Below are positions 23,028 to 35,020 of a stretch of 64,000 bases of DNA, piece after piece (positions within the stretch are counted from its first letter, which is position 1; every line of letters begins with the position of its first letter). The position numbers were made by a program, and so were the translations under genes. The stretch is from Rutidosis leptorrhynchoides (taxonomy: Eukaryota > Streptophyta > Magnoliopsida > Asterales > Asteraceae): NCBI RefSeq assembly GCF_046630445.1, contig NC_092333.1, positions 98,974,001-99,038,000 on the forward strand. The letters are read 5' to 3'. The notes under the pieces are model-generated. The model was not told the origin of the DNA. It saw nothing but the letters and a program-made list of their open reading frames with translations, and did not search any database.

Positions 23028-24824
23028 TGTAACAGACTGAAATCCGGGCTAGTTGTAAGTGGACTATTTTGCCCTTAGGGTTTTATTATGTGTTTTATAT
23101 ATTTTTATTTTAATTATGTGAATAGTGTTATTTTATTATTTGGTTAAGACCAGTTTGTGACAAGGGTTACAGAATAGAATTTTTTATTTAATTTGGACTC
23201 CGTTAGGGCCGCCTAACGAGGTACGAAAGATATCTGATAACTGATAAATACCCGTGTGTTGCACAGTGTGGGAATTAACCCAATTAAGTGACTAGTGTGC
23301 TGTATTTTCTTCCCATTTCTAGAAAATTTCACCAAAAACACCGTACCTTCATCCCTCCCACCTAACCAAACCCTAATTCTCCATTGTTGATCTTGAGCTT
23401 GAATTGGTCTTGAAATCACGTTCTTTACACTCTACTGATTCTTTTAAGGTATGAATCATGAGCTTTCATGATCAATTTAGTGTTAAAATGGTGTTTTTAA
23501 GTGTATTTGTTCAAAAGCTTGATTTTGTGTCAAAATCCATGGATTTGATGTTGTTATGGTCAAAACTTTGTGGGTTTATAGTCTATAACATGTAGTAATT
23601 GAGTTGTGGTAAGTTTTCGTATCGAAAACGAGCTCAAGATCGAGTTTTGGTGTCGACCGACTGGTGAGTGAACCGACCGACTGAGTTTGACTTTCGGCCG
23701 ATTGTGGATATACTAAATAAGTCGACCGATTGGGAAAGTCAGTCGACCAGTTGTGTCAACAGTCGACCGACTGTCTACGTCAGTCGACCGATTGAGGAGA
23801 CAGTCGACCGACTGTGTGTCCAGGGCAGAATGTTTTACCAAAGTGCCTTTTTCTAGCCGTTATGCTGCCCGTTTGTATTTTGGTGTTCAGGATGTAAATT
23901 TTGAAAGTGCATAAGTGTTAGGTGGACTTTTAGCGGCGCTTTTTGTGACTGATTTTCTGTACTGTGCTGTTTTGTGTTAACGGACAGAAACTAACTTGAT
24001 TTGCCTTATGTTCAGGTGATAAGGATAAGGAAGCCGCTCAGTGATAGATTATCTGAGCTAGTTGCTGGTATTCGGTGAGTGGGTCTATCTCCGGATAGAG
24101 TTTAAGTAGCATATCCTGCTACTGTGGTTGACTCCTTTACCATGCATAGTGTAGAAATTGTCATGTTAGAATAAAATAGTATGCCTGATGTTGTATGTGA
24201 ATTATGTGTACACTATGTGAATGGTACCAGTCGAGCCTAGGGAGACTGGGGACTCGAGACCGTGCCTAGGAGAGGTTAGAGTCCGTATGAGGTCAACCGT
24301 GCCTAGGGGAGGTTGGGTCCATAGGCTACTGATTGTGGAGTATAGTGTGAACGATGCATCCCTTGCATCTGGATAACTATACTGTGAATTGAGTAGCAAG
24401 GACTATCGGTAGACTCAGGCCCGATCAGCTGGGAGTCGTGTGCTCGTACAAGCTGCCGATCCTCGTATTGTCTTATTGTATGCTAGTTGGTAGTTAGCAA
24501 GTGTTGTTGTTAGTATATATCTTGTGTGTGGCTTAAGATATATCTGTTAGATAGATTTCATTCACTTAACGGTGCGCTAATCCCCCACATATTCTCCTCT
24601 TGCAGGTTTAGGTACTGTTAGTCGGGATGAGTGTTGTTGCAGAAGACATGTTTGACAACCCAACTCTGATGTGGACTTTTGTATAAATAATGTCTTATGA
24701 TAACGTAACACCGTGGTGTAAACTTAAACTTAATTACATGGATTAATGTAATGACGTGACCTATACTGTGTTTATTAATAAAGTCTTCCGATGTGTATAA
24801 AAAAAAAATATGGCAGGTGTTACA
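23028..24824 (+). repeat. Element 2 3' LTR
   Basis: 1797 bp, TGTAACAG...GGTGTTACA, preceded by a purine-rich PPT (AAGGGGGGTGG at 23014-23024). Five bases CTTTA follow and are the expected TSD; the other copy lies outside the window. It contains an array of GTCGACCGACTG-like palindromes (23652-23814) and a direct repeat built on CGTGCCTAGG (about 24260-24310). Confidence 0.88.
23652..23814. repeat. Array of eight GTCGACCGACTG-like palindromic units in the element 2 LTR
   Basis: Units at about 23652, 23672, 23693, 23721, 23741, 23761, 23782 and 23802, start-to-start spacing 20-28 bp. The consensus is (A)GTCGACCGA(C/T)TG, with arms AGTCG/CGACT around AC. Variation is mostly C/T at the CpG near the 3' arm. 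There is no protein-coding explanation. Confidence 0.9.
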
Positions 24825-24960
24825 CTTTACTTCTAATATTGTTTTAGTTTCTACTAATAATCAATCTAAGAAATACTATACTCCGTATAATATTGTATTA
24901 ATGGGACAAGTGGATATTTGATTTGACCCTTAAAAAATCCCGCAAATTTTGCGGGTCTTA

Positions 24961-25045
<85 letters not shown>

Positions 25046-25217
25046 CCCTATCTCTATACCAACTCTATATATATAAAAAAAAAAAGTTAAATAGAGCAAT
25101 TGATTAAAAAAAAAACTTTCTTAACAACTGTTAGATAAAAAATTATACTAGTAATTACCTCTTTGATTAAATCGTCCAAATCATATTAAGAACTAATAGT
25201 GTAATTAGTTAACCTTA
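24825..25217. other. Intergenic: hairpin and (TAA)n microsatellite
   Basis: The flank of element 2. It holds the 17-bp palindrome CCCGCAAATTTTGCGGG (24939-24955) followed directly by a (TAA)n run (24964-25045). No gene is seen. Confidence 0.7.
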
Positions 25218-25414
25218 ACCGAAGCTTGGCTTGAGTGATATGTGATGGAATTCAACATGGGGTACTACCAATTCAGGTTCAATTCTCACTTCAAGCAGAG
25301 AATTTTCAACCTTTGATGGTACTACCAACATCAATGTGATTTGCTCTGAGAGGTTTTCCCAAAACTCAATTCGCGATTGAATATCACCTCATACCACTCA
25401 AGCCAAGCTTCGGT
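25218..25414. repeat. Foldback element, about 197 bp (MITE-like or inverted SINE pair)
   Basis: A perfect 20-bp inverted terminal repeat, ACCGAAGCTTGGCTTGAGTG (25218-25237) against its reverse complement (25395-25414), continuing imperfectly for about 20 bp more. GGTACTACCAA occurs twice inside, and GGTTCAATTC resembles a Pol III B box. No clear TSD; a (TAA)n run follows at 25433. Confidence 0.6.
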
Positions 25415-25431
25415 GGTTTCTATAACTTAAC

Positions 25432-25432
<1 letters not shown>

Positions 25433-25519
<87 letters not shown>
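25433..25519. repeat. (TAA)n microsatellite
   Basis: About 29 uninterrupted AAT-type units adjoining the foldback element. Confidence 0.95.
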
Positions 25520-25521
<2 letters not shown>

Positions 25522-27149
25522 TAATGTGTAACTATATAAGAATAGATCATTATACGCATTACATCAATTTATATCGAATTGAATTTACTCAGATTAAACA
25601 AAAATTCATTTGCACATTACTATTATTATTAATTAGTTAATTAATTACTTATTACATAATTATTAATTATTTAAGTAATTATCAATTATTATTTAATTAA
25701 TTTATTTATGTTAATAATTAATATCTCTAATACTAAAAAATTTATACATTAGTACGAGGCGGACAAAGATTTTTATCAGTTGATGGTTGTGCACGATCAT
25801 GAATATCTAATATCCGTTGCGATTAAAATTCGACTCATGAATCCGTCATATCCGTTTGAACAACCCGCGGGTATAACCGTTAACTTGCAACTTTTATTTA
25901 ATTACACATTATTATTTATTATAATTATAATTTTCAACAAGTTGCATATATTTCTTACTTTTTATTTTTATTATTAACCTTTTCGATAAGTTATATTATA
26001 TATTTTTATAATATGCAGGTTTTTGATATTCGAAGGTTATATATTTTTATAATATGCAGGTTTTTGATATTCGAAGGTTACAGGTATGGGAAAAAATTAT
26101 CCTATTAAGTGGTACAATAGCCCCGACGAATAAAGAAAAATTATTGTGGGCTGCAACATAACTGGTTATTACGATCATTAAAGCCTTTATAAAAGACTAT
26201 TTTAGCAGACATGTGGTATTATGTAGTAGTATTTGACAATCTCGTCTATAACCGTGAGTGATTTATCATTTTAGTTAAAACTCTCAAATTATTTTTGTAG
26301 TTTAAAGTTTATTTTACGTGTTATATTTAAGTTTCTTGAAACGGCGGGTTATAACCTTCTAATAATAATAATAACCAGAAAAATTCTGCCATCGTGTTGC
26401 TGCAGGTGTGTTTGGATATACGCGATTAGTATCAAGTATATCTAATGTCCTGCGCGTTTTTAACGCCTTATGAAAGTAATGTCGAGCGAGAAAACTTATC
26501 TGAAAAATCACAAAAAAAGGGGACTGAAGGACTTAAATAAGTCAGGTCTTTTCTTTTATAAGCTCATGAAGTTAGCAGTTTCTCAATCCATTGACATGTT
26601 ATAGTTAGTTTCGGTTGTTTATTATATGTGTGTATATATTTATTAAAAAGTAGCCCGAAATGGTTAGCGTTATTTACAAATCTTTCGTTTCACGTATAGT
26701 TAGTTGCTTTGTGCTCGTAAAATTATTTCGAGTTTAATGGTGATGTCGGTGAAAAATAACTCACGGCGAATAGAAAGATAAGTCCCGTCTATGATGTCGA
26801 GGTGGATAGCGTTTTTTGAAAAGCTGTCATTTCAAGCATAGTTAGTTGCGTTTTGTTCATAAAATTATTTCAAATTTTAATGGTGTGGGCGGTGAAAATT
26901 AACTCGATACGAATAGGAAGACATGTCACATGTAAGATGTTGGTGGGTTTGTGAGTTTTGTTTTAAATTAAATAATAAATTTACACTATAAATTCATGGA
27001 AATTATGTTTTTGGCCCTGAAGGATGGTCGAAAGTGTAAAAATTGGGTTGTTGCATTGTTGACGTTTTCAGGCGACCAAATTTTAGTTTAGGACAAATTA
27101 CATAAAAAGGTAACTTATTTTCTCTGTTTTTTCATTATAGATAATCTAT
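25520..27149. other. Intergenic with two local duplications, no gene recognised
   Basis: AT-rich. A 42-bp tandem duplication lies at about 25996-26079 (unit containing ATGCAGGTTTTTGATATTCG). A diverged tandem pair of about 110-bp units lies at about 26688-26795 and 26831-26940 (shared words ATAGTTAGTTGC, TAAAATTATTTC, GGTGAAAA). I see no credible coding sequence. Confidence 0.65.
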
Positions 27150-27759
<610 letters not shown>

Positions 27760-28245
27760 TTTTTGTTTGTTTGAAAGATCGACAATTTTATTAAAGAATA
27801 AGAAGTACAAAGAGGGCCATAGGCCATAAACACGAAACATATACAAGGGAGCATTTACATGTATAGCTAAACCCTACCGATCTAAAAGGTATACTCGAAC
27901 GTTGACACAGGGAAAAACCCTCAACTCACAGGCTAACTCTCAGCTTTTCCTCACTTTAGATAAGCTGGGCCGATTATAATTACAGTACTAAACTATCTTA
28001 GCGACAAAGCAATTAATAAACGGCACCATTTAGGTACTAACTAAGAGATCACCTGCGAGAGAGCATGAAAAAACCCTGAAATATTAACCGATACCTTCTT
28101 TATTTGGCGGGTTGACATCAAATTTTTTCGGGTTTGCTAGCCAATTATGCCAATCTATAAACCCGTTTTTTAGCCTCGATGAAATCCATTCAAAGGATTT
28201 CATTTGAATTCGGAGACTATTTTAGCGTTGCAAAATCTGGTCTTA
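27760..28245 (-). pseudogene. L1-type LINE, ORF2 C-terminal end and 3' UTR
   Basis: This continues, on the minus strand, the LINE fragment at 51000-51912; the two are separated by element 5, whose TSD TCTTA lies on both sides. The first part reads FNK/TRFCNAKIVSEF, then after a one-base loss QMKSFEWISSRLKNGFIDWHNW, a C-terminal end typical of plant L1 ORF2. About 300 bp of 3' UTR follows, ending with ATTCTTTAATAAAATTGTCG and an A-rich tail. The frameshift and the 5' truncation of the other half make it inactive. Confidence 0.8.
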
Positions 28246-30071
28246 TGTGACGATCGCTCCAAATCCATATGGACGAACACGTCATTCATCGGTTTCATTG
28301 CGAGGTATTTGACCTCTATATGATACGTTTTGTAAACATTGCATTCTTTTGAAAAGGCACACCATAAATGAATATTTAAATCAAGGGTTTTCGACATCTG
28401 ATGATTTCTACATATAGACAATCACCGTAAATAATAGTTTACAATAGTACTTCCGTTGACAATGCAGTCAAAATAAGATACACGGTGATGATTTGGTGAA
28501 TACAACGTTTCCTTGAAAAATATGCCATGTAAGACTCCATGCACATAGCTTGTCTAACATATAAGCAAACAGCGGAAGACTTCTAGGGAACCTGAGAATA
28601 AACATGCTAACAAGTGTCAACACAAAGGTTGGTGAGTTTATAGTTTTAATGTTTTGCATAATCTGTACATAAAGGTGGATCACAAGATTTCAGTTGTTTC
28701 ATCCAGAAACGTTTATCAAAATATTCTACAAGATTGAGCACCCTGGTAACTAAACTTAATGTATATATAATTTGTACCCTTTGTATAATCATCTTAATAA
28801 TACACGCAAACCAACTTGTACGCTTCTCAAATAGCATACGTCCATTAAAAGGCTAGTGCTCTAGCTCGGACGGGGATATCAAGCCCTATGGATCCATATA
28901 TAACTACTCGCGTCCACCAGTTCTTATAACCGGCAGTTACTAGTTACCAAAGCTAAGGGATTTTTGGTTCAAACTCGGTGTAGAATTTAGTATGTACTTT
29001 TATCCATTGCGTTCAAAATAAAGTGCATGTATTCTCAGCCCAAAAATATAGATTTCAAAAGCATTTAAAAAGGGAGCAAATGAAACTCACCTTAGCAGCA
29101 CATAAAGTTGTTCATCGTAATGCGACCGAAACTCGAAATATCAAATAATTGTAGATCTCAACCTAGAGAACATATGTTGGTCAATAAATGTCTATCAAGC
29201 TAGGTCAGGTCATAGTGTATCTCAATCCTAATGCTCGAGATTGACATACAAAAGTTATCAAAAGTTATTTCAAAAAGTCAATCTGATTCAATACTATAGT
29301 TGAATGATTATGATAATCGAAACATTTTAACATTTCACATAGTTTCCCAATTCTTGTAAAATTAGACTATAGTTTTTATAAGGCTTTAAAATATGATAAA
29401 ATAATCAATTTTGACAATTGTTTAACAAAACAAGATGTGCCTTATATAAGGATTCATTTACTTGGCTGGTAATATTCAAAAATCCAATTTATCAATCTTA
29501 CAAACAAGTTGTTTAAATATCGATTGCAGATTCAAAAGCAATTTTAATTAATGTCAATCATAATTTAGTTGATCATATCTTTTAATTCGCTCACCGAAAT
29601 TACGCGATTTCTAAATGGAAAGTTATTTATTTTTCGTCAGCTTTCCAAAACATGCATATCATATACCTTTATTAGTAATATATGTATTTAATTCGTGATT
29701 CATCATAAACTGTTTAACGACGAAATTTAGCATACAAGCATGCATAAATATATATACTCGAGCACTAGACATGGATACACAATTAATATATAAAAGTTAA
29801 GATATGAATGCTCACGTATCAATATTGTGATTCAATATTGTAGGAAAGTACATAGACACAACGGAGATGATAAACACTAGGTTTGACTTGCCAATAATAC
29901 CCATGAACATTACCTATAACCTCCATAGTTATAACTCATAGTTTCCTTAGCTCTATCCCGCTCGAAAACCCATTTTTGAAAGTGACACGCTCATAACCTC
30001 GTCGTAGTATTTTATGTATAATACTAATAATAATACTCCTAATTATAAGATTAATAATAATATTAATCTTG

Positions 30072-30072
<1 letters not shown>

Positions 30073-30153
<81 letters not shown>
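30073..30153. repeat. (TAA)n microsatellite in the element 5 3' LTR
   Basis: About 27 units. The equivalent run in the other LTR (about 49961-50136) is about twice as long and compound, and the solo LTR (about 60619-60735) carries it on the other strand. Confidence 0.95.
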
Positions 30154-30155
<2 letters not shown>

Positions 30156-30761
30156 TGTAAGTGTATGTGTGCGAGAGATAGAGTGATCCACCAACTAAAA
30201 AAAATGTTCGAGCTTTATAGACCTGGCCTGTCCACCACAGCCTTGCGATTACATGGTTTGTGTGAGGGGATGCCATGCAATCGGATGGCTCCCATTTCCA
30301 GCTCACATCTGATTTTGTCCTAACGCTTGTCGACATATTTAAATATAATATATATAATATATTTAATTTATATAATTATTTATATATTATATTATATTTA
30401 CGTGCATAGTTAACTTGTAACTTTTTCTCCGATAAGTTGTACGTCGTTACTCGAATGATGTCCCATTTCTGGTTTTTCAAATGTCCTTTCGTACGCTGAG
30501 AAAACTCGCTCTTTATGTTTCGTGACTCATACCTTTGCCAAATTATATACTTAAATTATCCATAAACTATATCAATAGAATTGTAACTTATACACTTGAG
30601 TGTTTTGGTCTTTATGTTTCGAAAACACTGTAGCTTTTCGAGTACTGTAAAAATTCGAAAATACTGTAGCAAATTAGTGTTTTACTGGTTCATCTTAAAC
30701 GTTTTAGTTAACTTATCTAAATATCAATCGAATGTTACTATCGTTTACAAAATAAGTTGAA

Positions 30762-30890
<129 letters not shown>

Positions 30891-31064
30891 TTATATATAT
30901 ATATTGTTCGTGAATCTTCGAGAACAGTCAAAGAATAATTGATTACATGAATATAGTTCCAAAACTTTGAGACTCAACATTACAGACTTTGCTTATCGTG
31001 TCGAAAATATTAAATCATTTAAAGATAAAGTTTAAATTTGGTCAGAAATTTCCGGGTCGTCACA

Positions 31065-31100
31065 GTACCTACCCGTTAAAGAAATTTCGTCCCGAAATTT
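31065..31100 (-). promoter_or_regulatory. Element 5 polypurine tract and hairpin
   Basis: On the minus strand: AAATTTCG-GGA-CGAAATTT (31100-31082), then CTTTAACGGGTAGGTAC up to the LTR. The arrangement equals that of elements 3 and 4. Confidence 0.7.
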
Positions 31101-31504
31101 GAGTGAGGTCGTCATGGCTAACAATAAAAATGTTTTCATGACGAATATGAGTTGATAATTAGAGTTTTATCACCGTTGAATAATATGGATAAAATAATCC
31201 AATTACTCGAAGCGTATGAGAGAAGTTATCGTAAAAGAGTGAAATGAGGGAATAGAGATTCGTTTTAACTCTTGACGTAGTAACGATTGATTTCCGGAAT
31301 TTAAGGAATAGAGAATCTTCATAATCTAAATAAGATTTGATTCTTCGGGATTTAAGGAAATTATGATTTCCTTTGATTAAATTCGTAATCTGCCTCGATT
31401 GCTATGTCTGATATTTCACTATAAATTGACCTTTTCCGTTTCATTTATTTTCACCACTCCTATAAGCTTCTTTCTTATTTCATACTTCCTAATAGATTGT
31501 GAAA

Positions 31505-31600
31505 ATGCTTAATCCAGTTCTGATTCTTGATATTTTCTTGGCTATCTTATCCTTCATTCTTCTTTTTCATCTGCCACCAGAGGAGGTTATTTTCTTCTAA
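31505..31600 (+). other. Small frame for one membrane segment, antisense to element 5
   Basis: A 31-codon frame MLNPVLILDIFLAILSFILL... ending at TAA. It has one hydrophobic stretch (about residues 5-21) and then HLPPEE. It lies between the element's coding remnants and the 3' LTR, on the opposite strand. Antisense ORFs in this position are known for Tat-type Ty3/gypsy elements, but this match is by position only. It may be chance. Confidence 0.25.
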
Positions 31601-32339
31601 TATTACCTTGGGGTTATAGTGTTTTTCATTCTCCCGTGTCTTTATATTGCTATATGCATTGATATACACGGTTTGTAATTTCGGGGTTTTTATCGGACTT
31701 TTTATTCTCCATTATATTTCGGAGCTTCATGCTTTTGTTTTCTCTTCCCGACCTTAAGTCAAGCGGATAATGGTCTAGAATTCGTAGTTATGCATTTCGG
31801 AATGAACATAGTCAATGTTCTAAGAAAGAAATTGTAATAACACGATCTTGATTTGTCAAATTACTAGAATATCCGAAAAAGACCGAATCATCAAGAAAAA
31901 TATTTTCTTGATATATTTAGAGGTTAAATAGAATGAAAGAGTTATGTAACATGGTTCATGATGAGGGTATGATCTGTGAACCTTTATCACGTTCCATTAG
32001 AAACTCAGCATGACTTACTGTAATATAATCACATTGATCAAGTGTCATTATATTATACTAACTCATGCTTCAATTCCCAACACTACTTCAAAAACATCCA
32101 TTTTTTGAAATTTTCAGGATTTAGAAACTAAAATAGTTTCTTTTATGATGTAATACAGATAGCGCAAAGAGATAAATGATTTCAGATAAGAATAGTTGTG
32201 AAAATATCTTCAGGAATATCGAAGATATTTATAATGAAAGATACGATGATATCTTAGAATTTCTAATATTGAAGGATGATGAAGAAGATTTGTTCATAAA
32301 GGTTTAGAGTCAAGAGCAAGGTATTCGTTAATGACTTCA

Positions 32340-32552
32340 GCAGACACTGAATCATTTGGATTCTTTGAAGGCAAGTTTAATCTTTGTGATTTTTCCACAG
32401 CCTTCTTCATAGTTTGCTCAATCCGTTTTCCAGTTTCAAACCTTCTCTTTTTCTGTGCTTTTTCAACACACTACTCTTTATCATCCAACTTTAAATTGTT
32501 AAGGTCGTTTATAGTTTTTGCTGCTTCATCAGCATTTTTCCAAAATTCAGAG
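32340..32552 (-). pseudogene. Poly(A)-binding-protein gene fragment captured by element 5
   Basis: About 70 codons on the element's sense strand. The translation runs through NADEAAKTINDLN, LDDKE-stop-CVEKAQKK, GKRIEQTMKKAVEKSQRLNL and KNPNDSVS. This follows, in order, the end of RRM3, the linker and the start of RRM4 of plant poly(A)-binding proteins (family pattern NADDAA...LNG, DDKEWYVG.AQKK, E......AAD..Q..NLYVKNLDDS). The expected Trp after DDKE is TAG. No intron is visible within it, and similarity fades on both sides. It is a non-functional captured fragment. Identification is by recall of the family, without a search. Confidence 0.75.
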
Positions 32553-32889
32553 GACTAGTTTCACAGTTTGGGGTGTTTTTCAGAAACTTCACATTCGAAG
32601 TAAGTAAGTCTAGGAGATAGAAATTATATGTATATATATATCTGTTGGCTTACAATTGCTGTGAATTCGAAATACTGATTGCTAATTTCTGGTAGTTGGT
32701 ATGGCAATTACCGTTACAAGATGTGGATGAGTACATGATATGGTTTCAATGAGTATAATGATTTTTCGGAAGGTCAGGGATTAATGAAGTTGTTGGTAAA
32801 TTTACTGCTAATGTGGTGGAACATGAAAGGTTCCCCAGTAACAAGAACGTATATGTCAAGGTTATAATAAGGCTAATCTGAAAAGTCGA

Positions 32890-32990
32890 AATTGACTGGT
32901 TGGAAGTGTGGTAAAACTGGATACTTTGAACAGGGATTGCAAGGTTATTTTCGGTAATAACAATGCTAAAGGATCTTTCACAATTTTGAA
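32890..32990 (+). pseudogene. Gag zinc-knuckle remnant, opposite strand to element 5
   Basis: On the plus strand GWKCGKTGYFE then, after a one-base shift, NRDCKVIFGNNNAKGS, matching a CCHC knuckle (C-x2-C-x4-H-x4-C) with the first Cys and the His lost. It lies antisense inside element 5, so it is probably a fragment of another retroelement, perhaps copia-type. Confidence 0.45.
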
Positions 32991-33216
32991 ATCAAAGTAT
33001 AGCTTTAAAAAATGTAGAGATCTAAGAATGATGTCACTTGTTAAATCTTGACTTGGATTCTGTTCTGTAATTGAATTTGAATAAGAATGGTTGTTCAGAT
33101 TTCTATGAACGAATATATAGCTTTGTGAAAGTAGTGGGTATAGTCAATAATTTTTTGAATCAAAATTGAAGAATGTACAGTGTAACATATTAATTGTGAA
33201 CTTATATATTTTTCGG

Positions 33217-33234
33217 GTATTACCTACCCGTTAA
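33217..33234 (-). promoter_or_regulatory. Internal PPT-like motif in element 5
   Basis: On the minus strand TTAACGGGTAGGTAATACCC. A second, weaker copy (ACTGGTAGGTACTACTC) is at 33709-33725. Both echo the motif before the 3' LTR. Confidence 0.45.
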
Positions 33235-33889
33235 AAATTTCACAAGTAATATTTTGTACAGAAGAATTTTACTACAGTCTTTATGAAAATATATGTATGA
33301 ATATTTTCTTCAGATGTAATACAGATTTAATGAGTTAATGTCATATTAAGCTCATTTAATTTTCGGCTGGATTAGAAATGAATAATCTCTAAAACATTAA
33401 AGATTTCATAATCTTCGTGGAGTATTTTACTAATGTAATCAATACTTCGTTATTCAGTTTTATTGATATTTCCTCAGTGAATCATGTTGGTACTTATGGA
33501 ACTCTTGCTAACTTCGCAAGGTACGAATGATGTTTTCTGGAAAGTTTCAAGTACATCGAAAATGAAAGTGTTAAAATCAATCATGTATTTGAATAATACA
33601 CTTGATTTATTATGAAATGGAATCTATTAAGTCGAAGCAAAGATTATAGTTAACGATTGTTAATTCATTAACGAAGGATGTATAGCATATTAGTAACATG
33701 AACTAACTGAGTAGTACCTACCAGTTATGATTCACATGTAATAGCTTAGTACGAAAAGATTTATTTTGTTTTCAAATTTCACATATATATATATAAAATA
33801 TACATATAATTTCTTCAGGAAAAATGAGTTAATACTTCATAACTCGTTGATACAATATACGCGTTGTTGATTTGTGATGATGTTGGTGA

Positions 33890-34736
33890 TTATGAAATTA
33901 GCGGAACTTGTAGTGCTACAGGTTTTGCCGGTGTTGGTGATACTGACGATACTGTTGATGCTGCTGGTAAAACAAGTCTAGCTTGTAAATCGTGCATCAT
34001 TCCGGTCAGGGTTTCTACTCTTCCTTCTATCATTTCGGTCCACTCATCTGATTTACGGTTACGGCTGGAATAGGTTATCTCTAAGACTTTAGAGATTACA
34101 TATTCGCCGTAGAATATTTCTCCAATGAAGTTATGAATCAATACTTCATCGGTTATTGTTGTTGGTACTCCTTGGTATCTATGGTGCGTATAACGTTGAT
34201 GTTCAAGGTTCATATTGTGATGTTGAGGCTTGCGGTGCGGATATTGTTGGTGGTGGTAATGGTACTGTTGGTGTTGTTGTCAGTGGTACTGTTGATGCCG
34301 GTGATTCTGCTGGTGCTTGTAACCTTTGCACCATAATCTCCAAAGCCACTACCCGAGCGCGAAGCTCGTTGACTTCTTCTACTACACCGGGATGATTGGC
34401 GGTTCGGACGAGCGGATGAATAAGATCCAGAATTTGAGAGAGTATATGATCATGACGAGATATTCTAGAGATGAGAGAGAAAATGGTATTACGAATAGGT
34501 TCGCCGGTAAGTGCTTCAGGTTCTTCGCCAAGAGGGCAATGTGGTGGATGGAAGGGATCACCTTCTTCTTGTCTCCAATGATTAAGTAAGCTACGAACTC
34601 ATCCCCAATTCATCCAGAATAGGTGATGGCTGATTAGTTGATCCATTCCGGTTACACTATCTTCGGAATTCAGGTGAATATCCATATCGGAATAGCTGTC
34701 GGAGTTTAAGGAATTTGAACTAGATACGGGATCCAT
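33890..34736 (-). pseudogene. Decayed gag-like region of element 5
   Basis: It begins with MDPVSSSNSLNSD at 34736 after the leader. A stop (about 34605) and frame changes follow, but a readable stretch runs DPFHPPHCPLGEEPEALTGE, then ISRHDHILSQILDLIHPLV, then a coiled-coil-like ELRARVVALEIMVQRLQ. A second coiled-coil-like stretch (WTEMIEGRVETLTGMMHDLQ) with a similar Ala/Pro/Ser-rich tail follows at about 33900-34060, suggesting two related gag segments in tandem or two source elements. No zinc knuckle, protease or RT follows on this strand. It is not functional as it stands. Confidence 0.6.
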
Positions 34737-35020
34737 CTTGTATAATTAGGGAGATGATTTTTGATATGAATTAGATTATAGAATTTAGTTTGGTATTCTT
34801 CAATACATAATTTACATATGTATATATAATACCAAATTCCATAAATCACGGAGAAATTTTTGAAAGATGTCAGGAAAAGTTTACAGTAACAGATACGCTA
34901 AGATATTAATTTTTATCTATACACTATTTATACAATAAATGCAGGAAAATGTGTCTAGACTTAAGAATGATAAGCATGTAATTTCCGACAAGAAATGATA
35001 AGCAAAACTTTTAACATGCA

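Noticed and set aside
23652-23814. CRISPR-like regular repeat array
   Set aside because: Units are short palindromes with irregular, non-unique intervals inside a plant LTR; no cas genes and no prokaryotic context.
28200-28421. A 73-codon frame spanning an LTR end and LINE sequence
   Set aside because: It crosses the element 5 insertion junction; similar LTR-derived frames at 35097 and 62378 differ only in the flank, so it is accidental.
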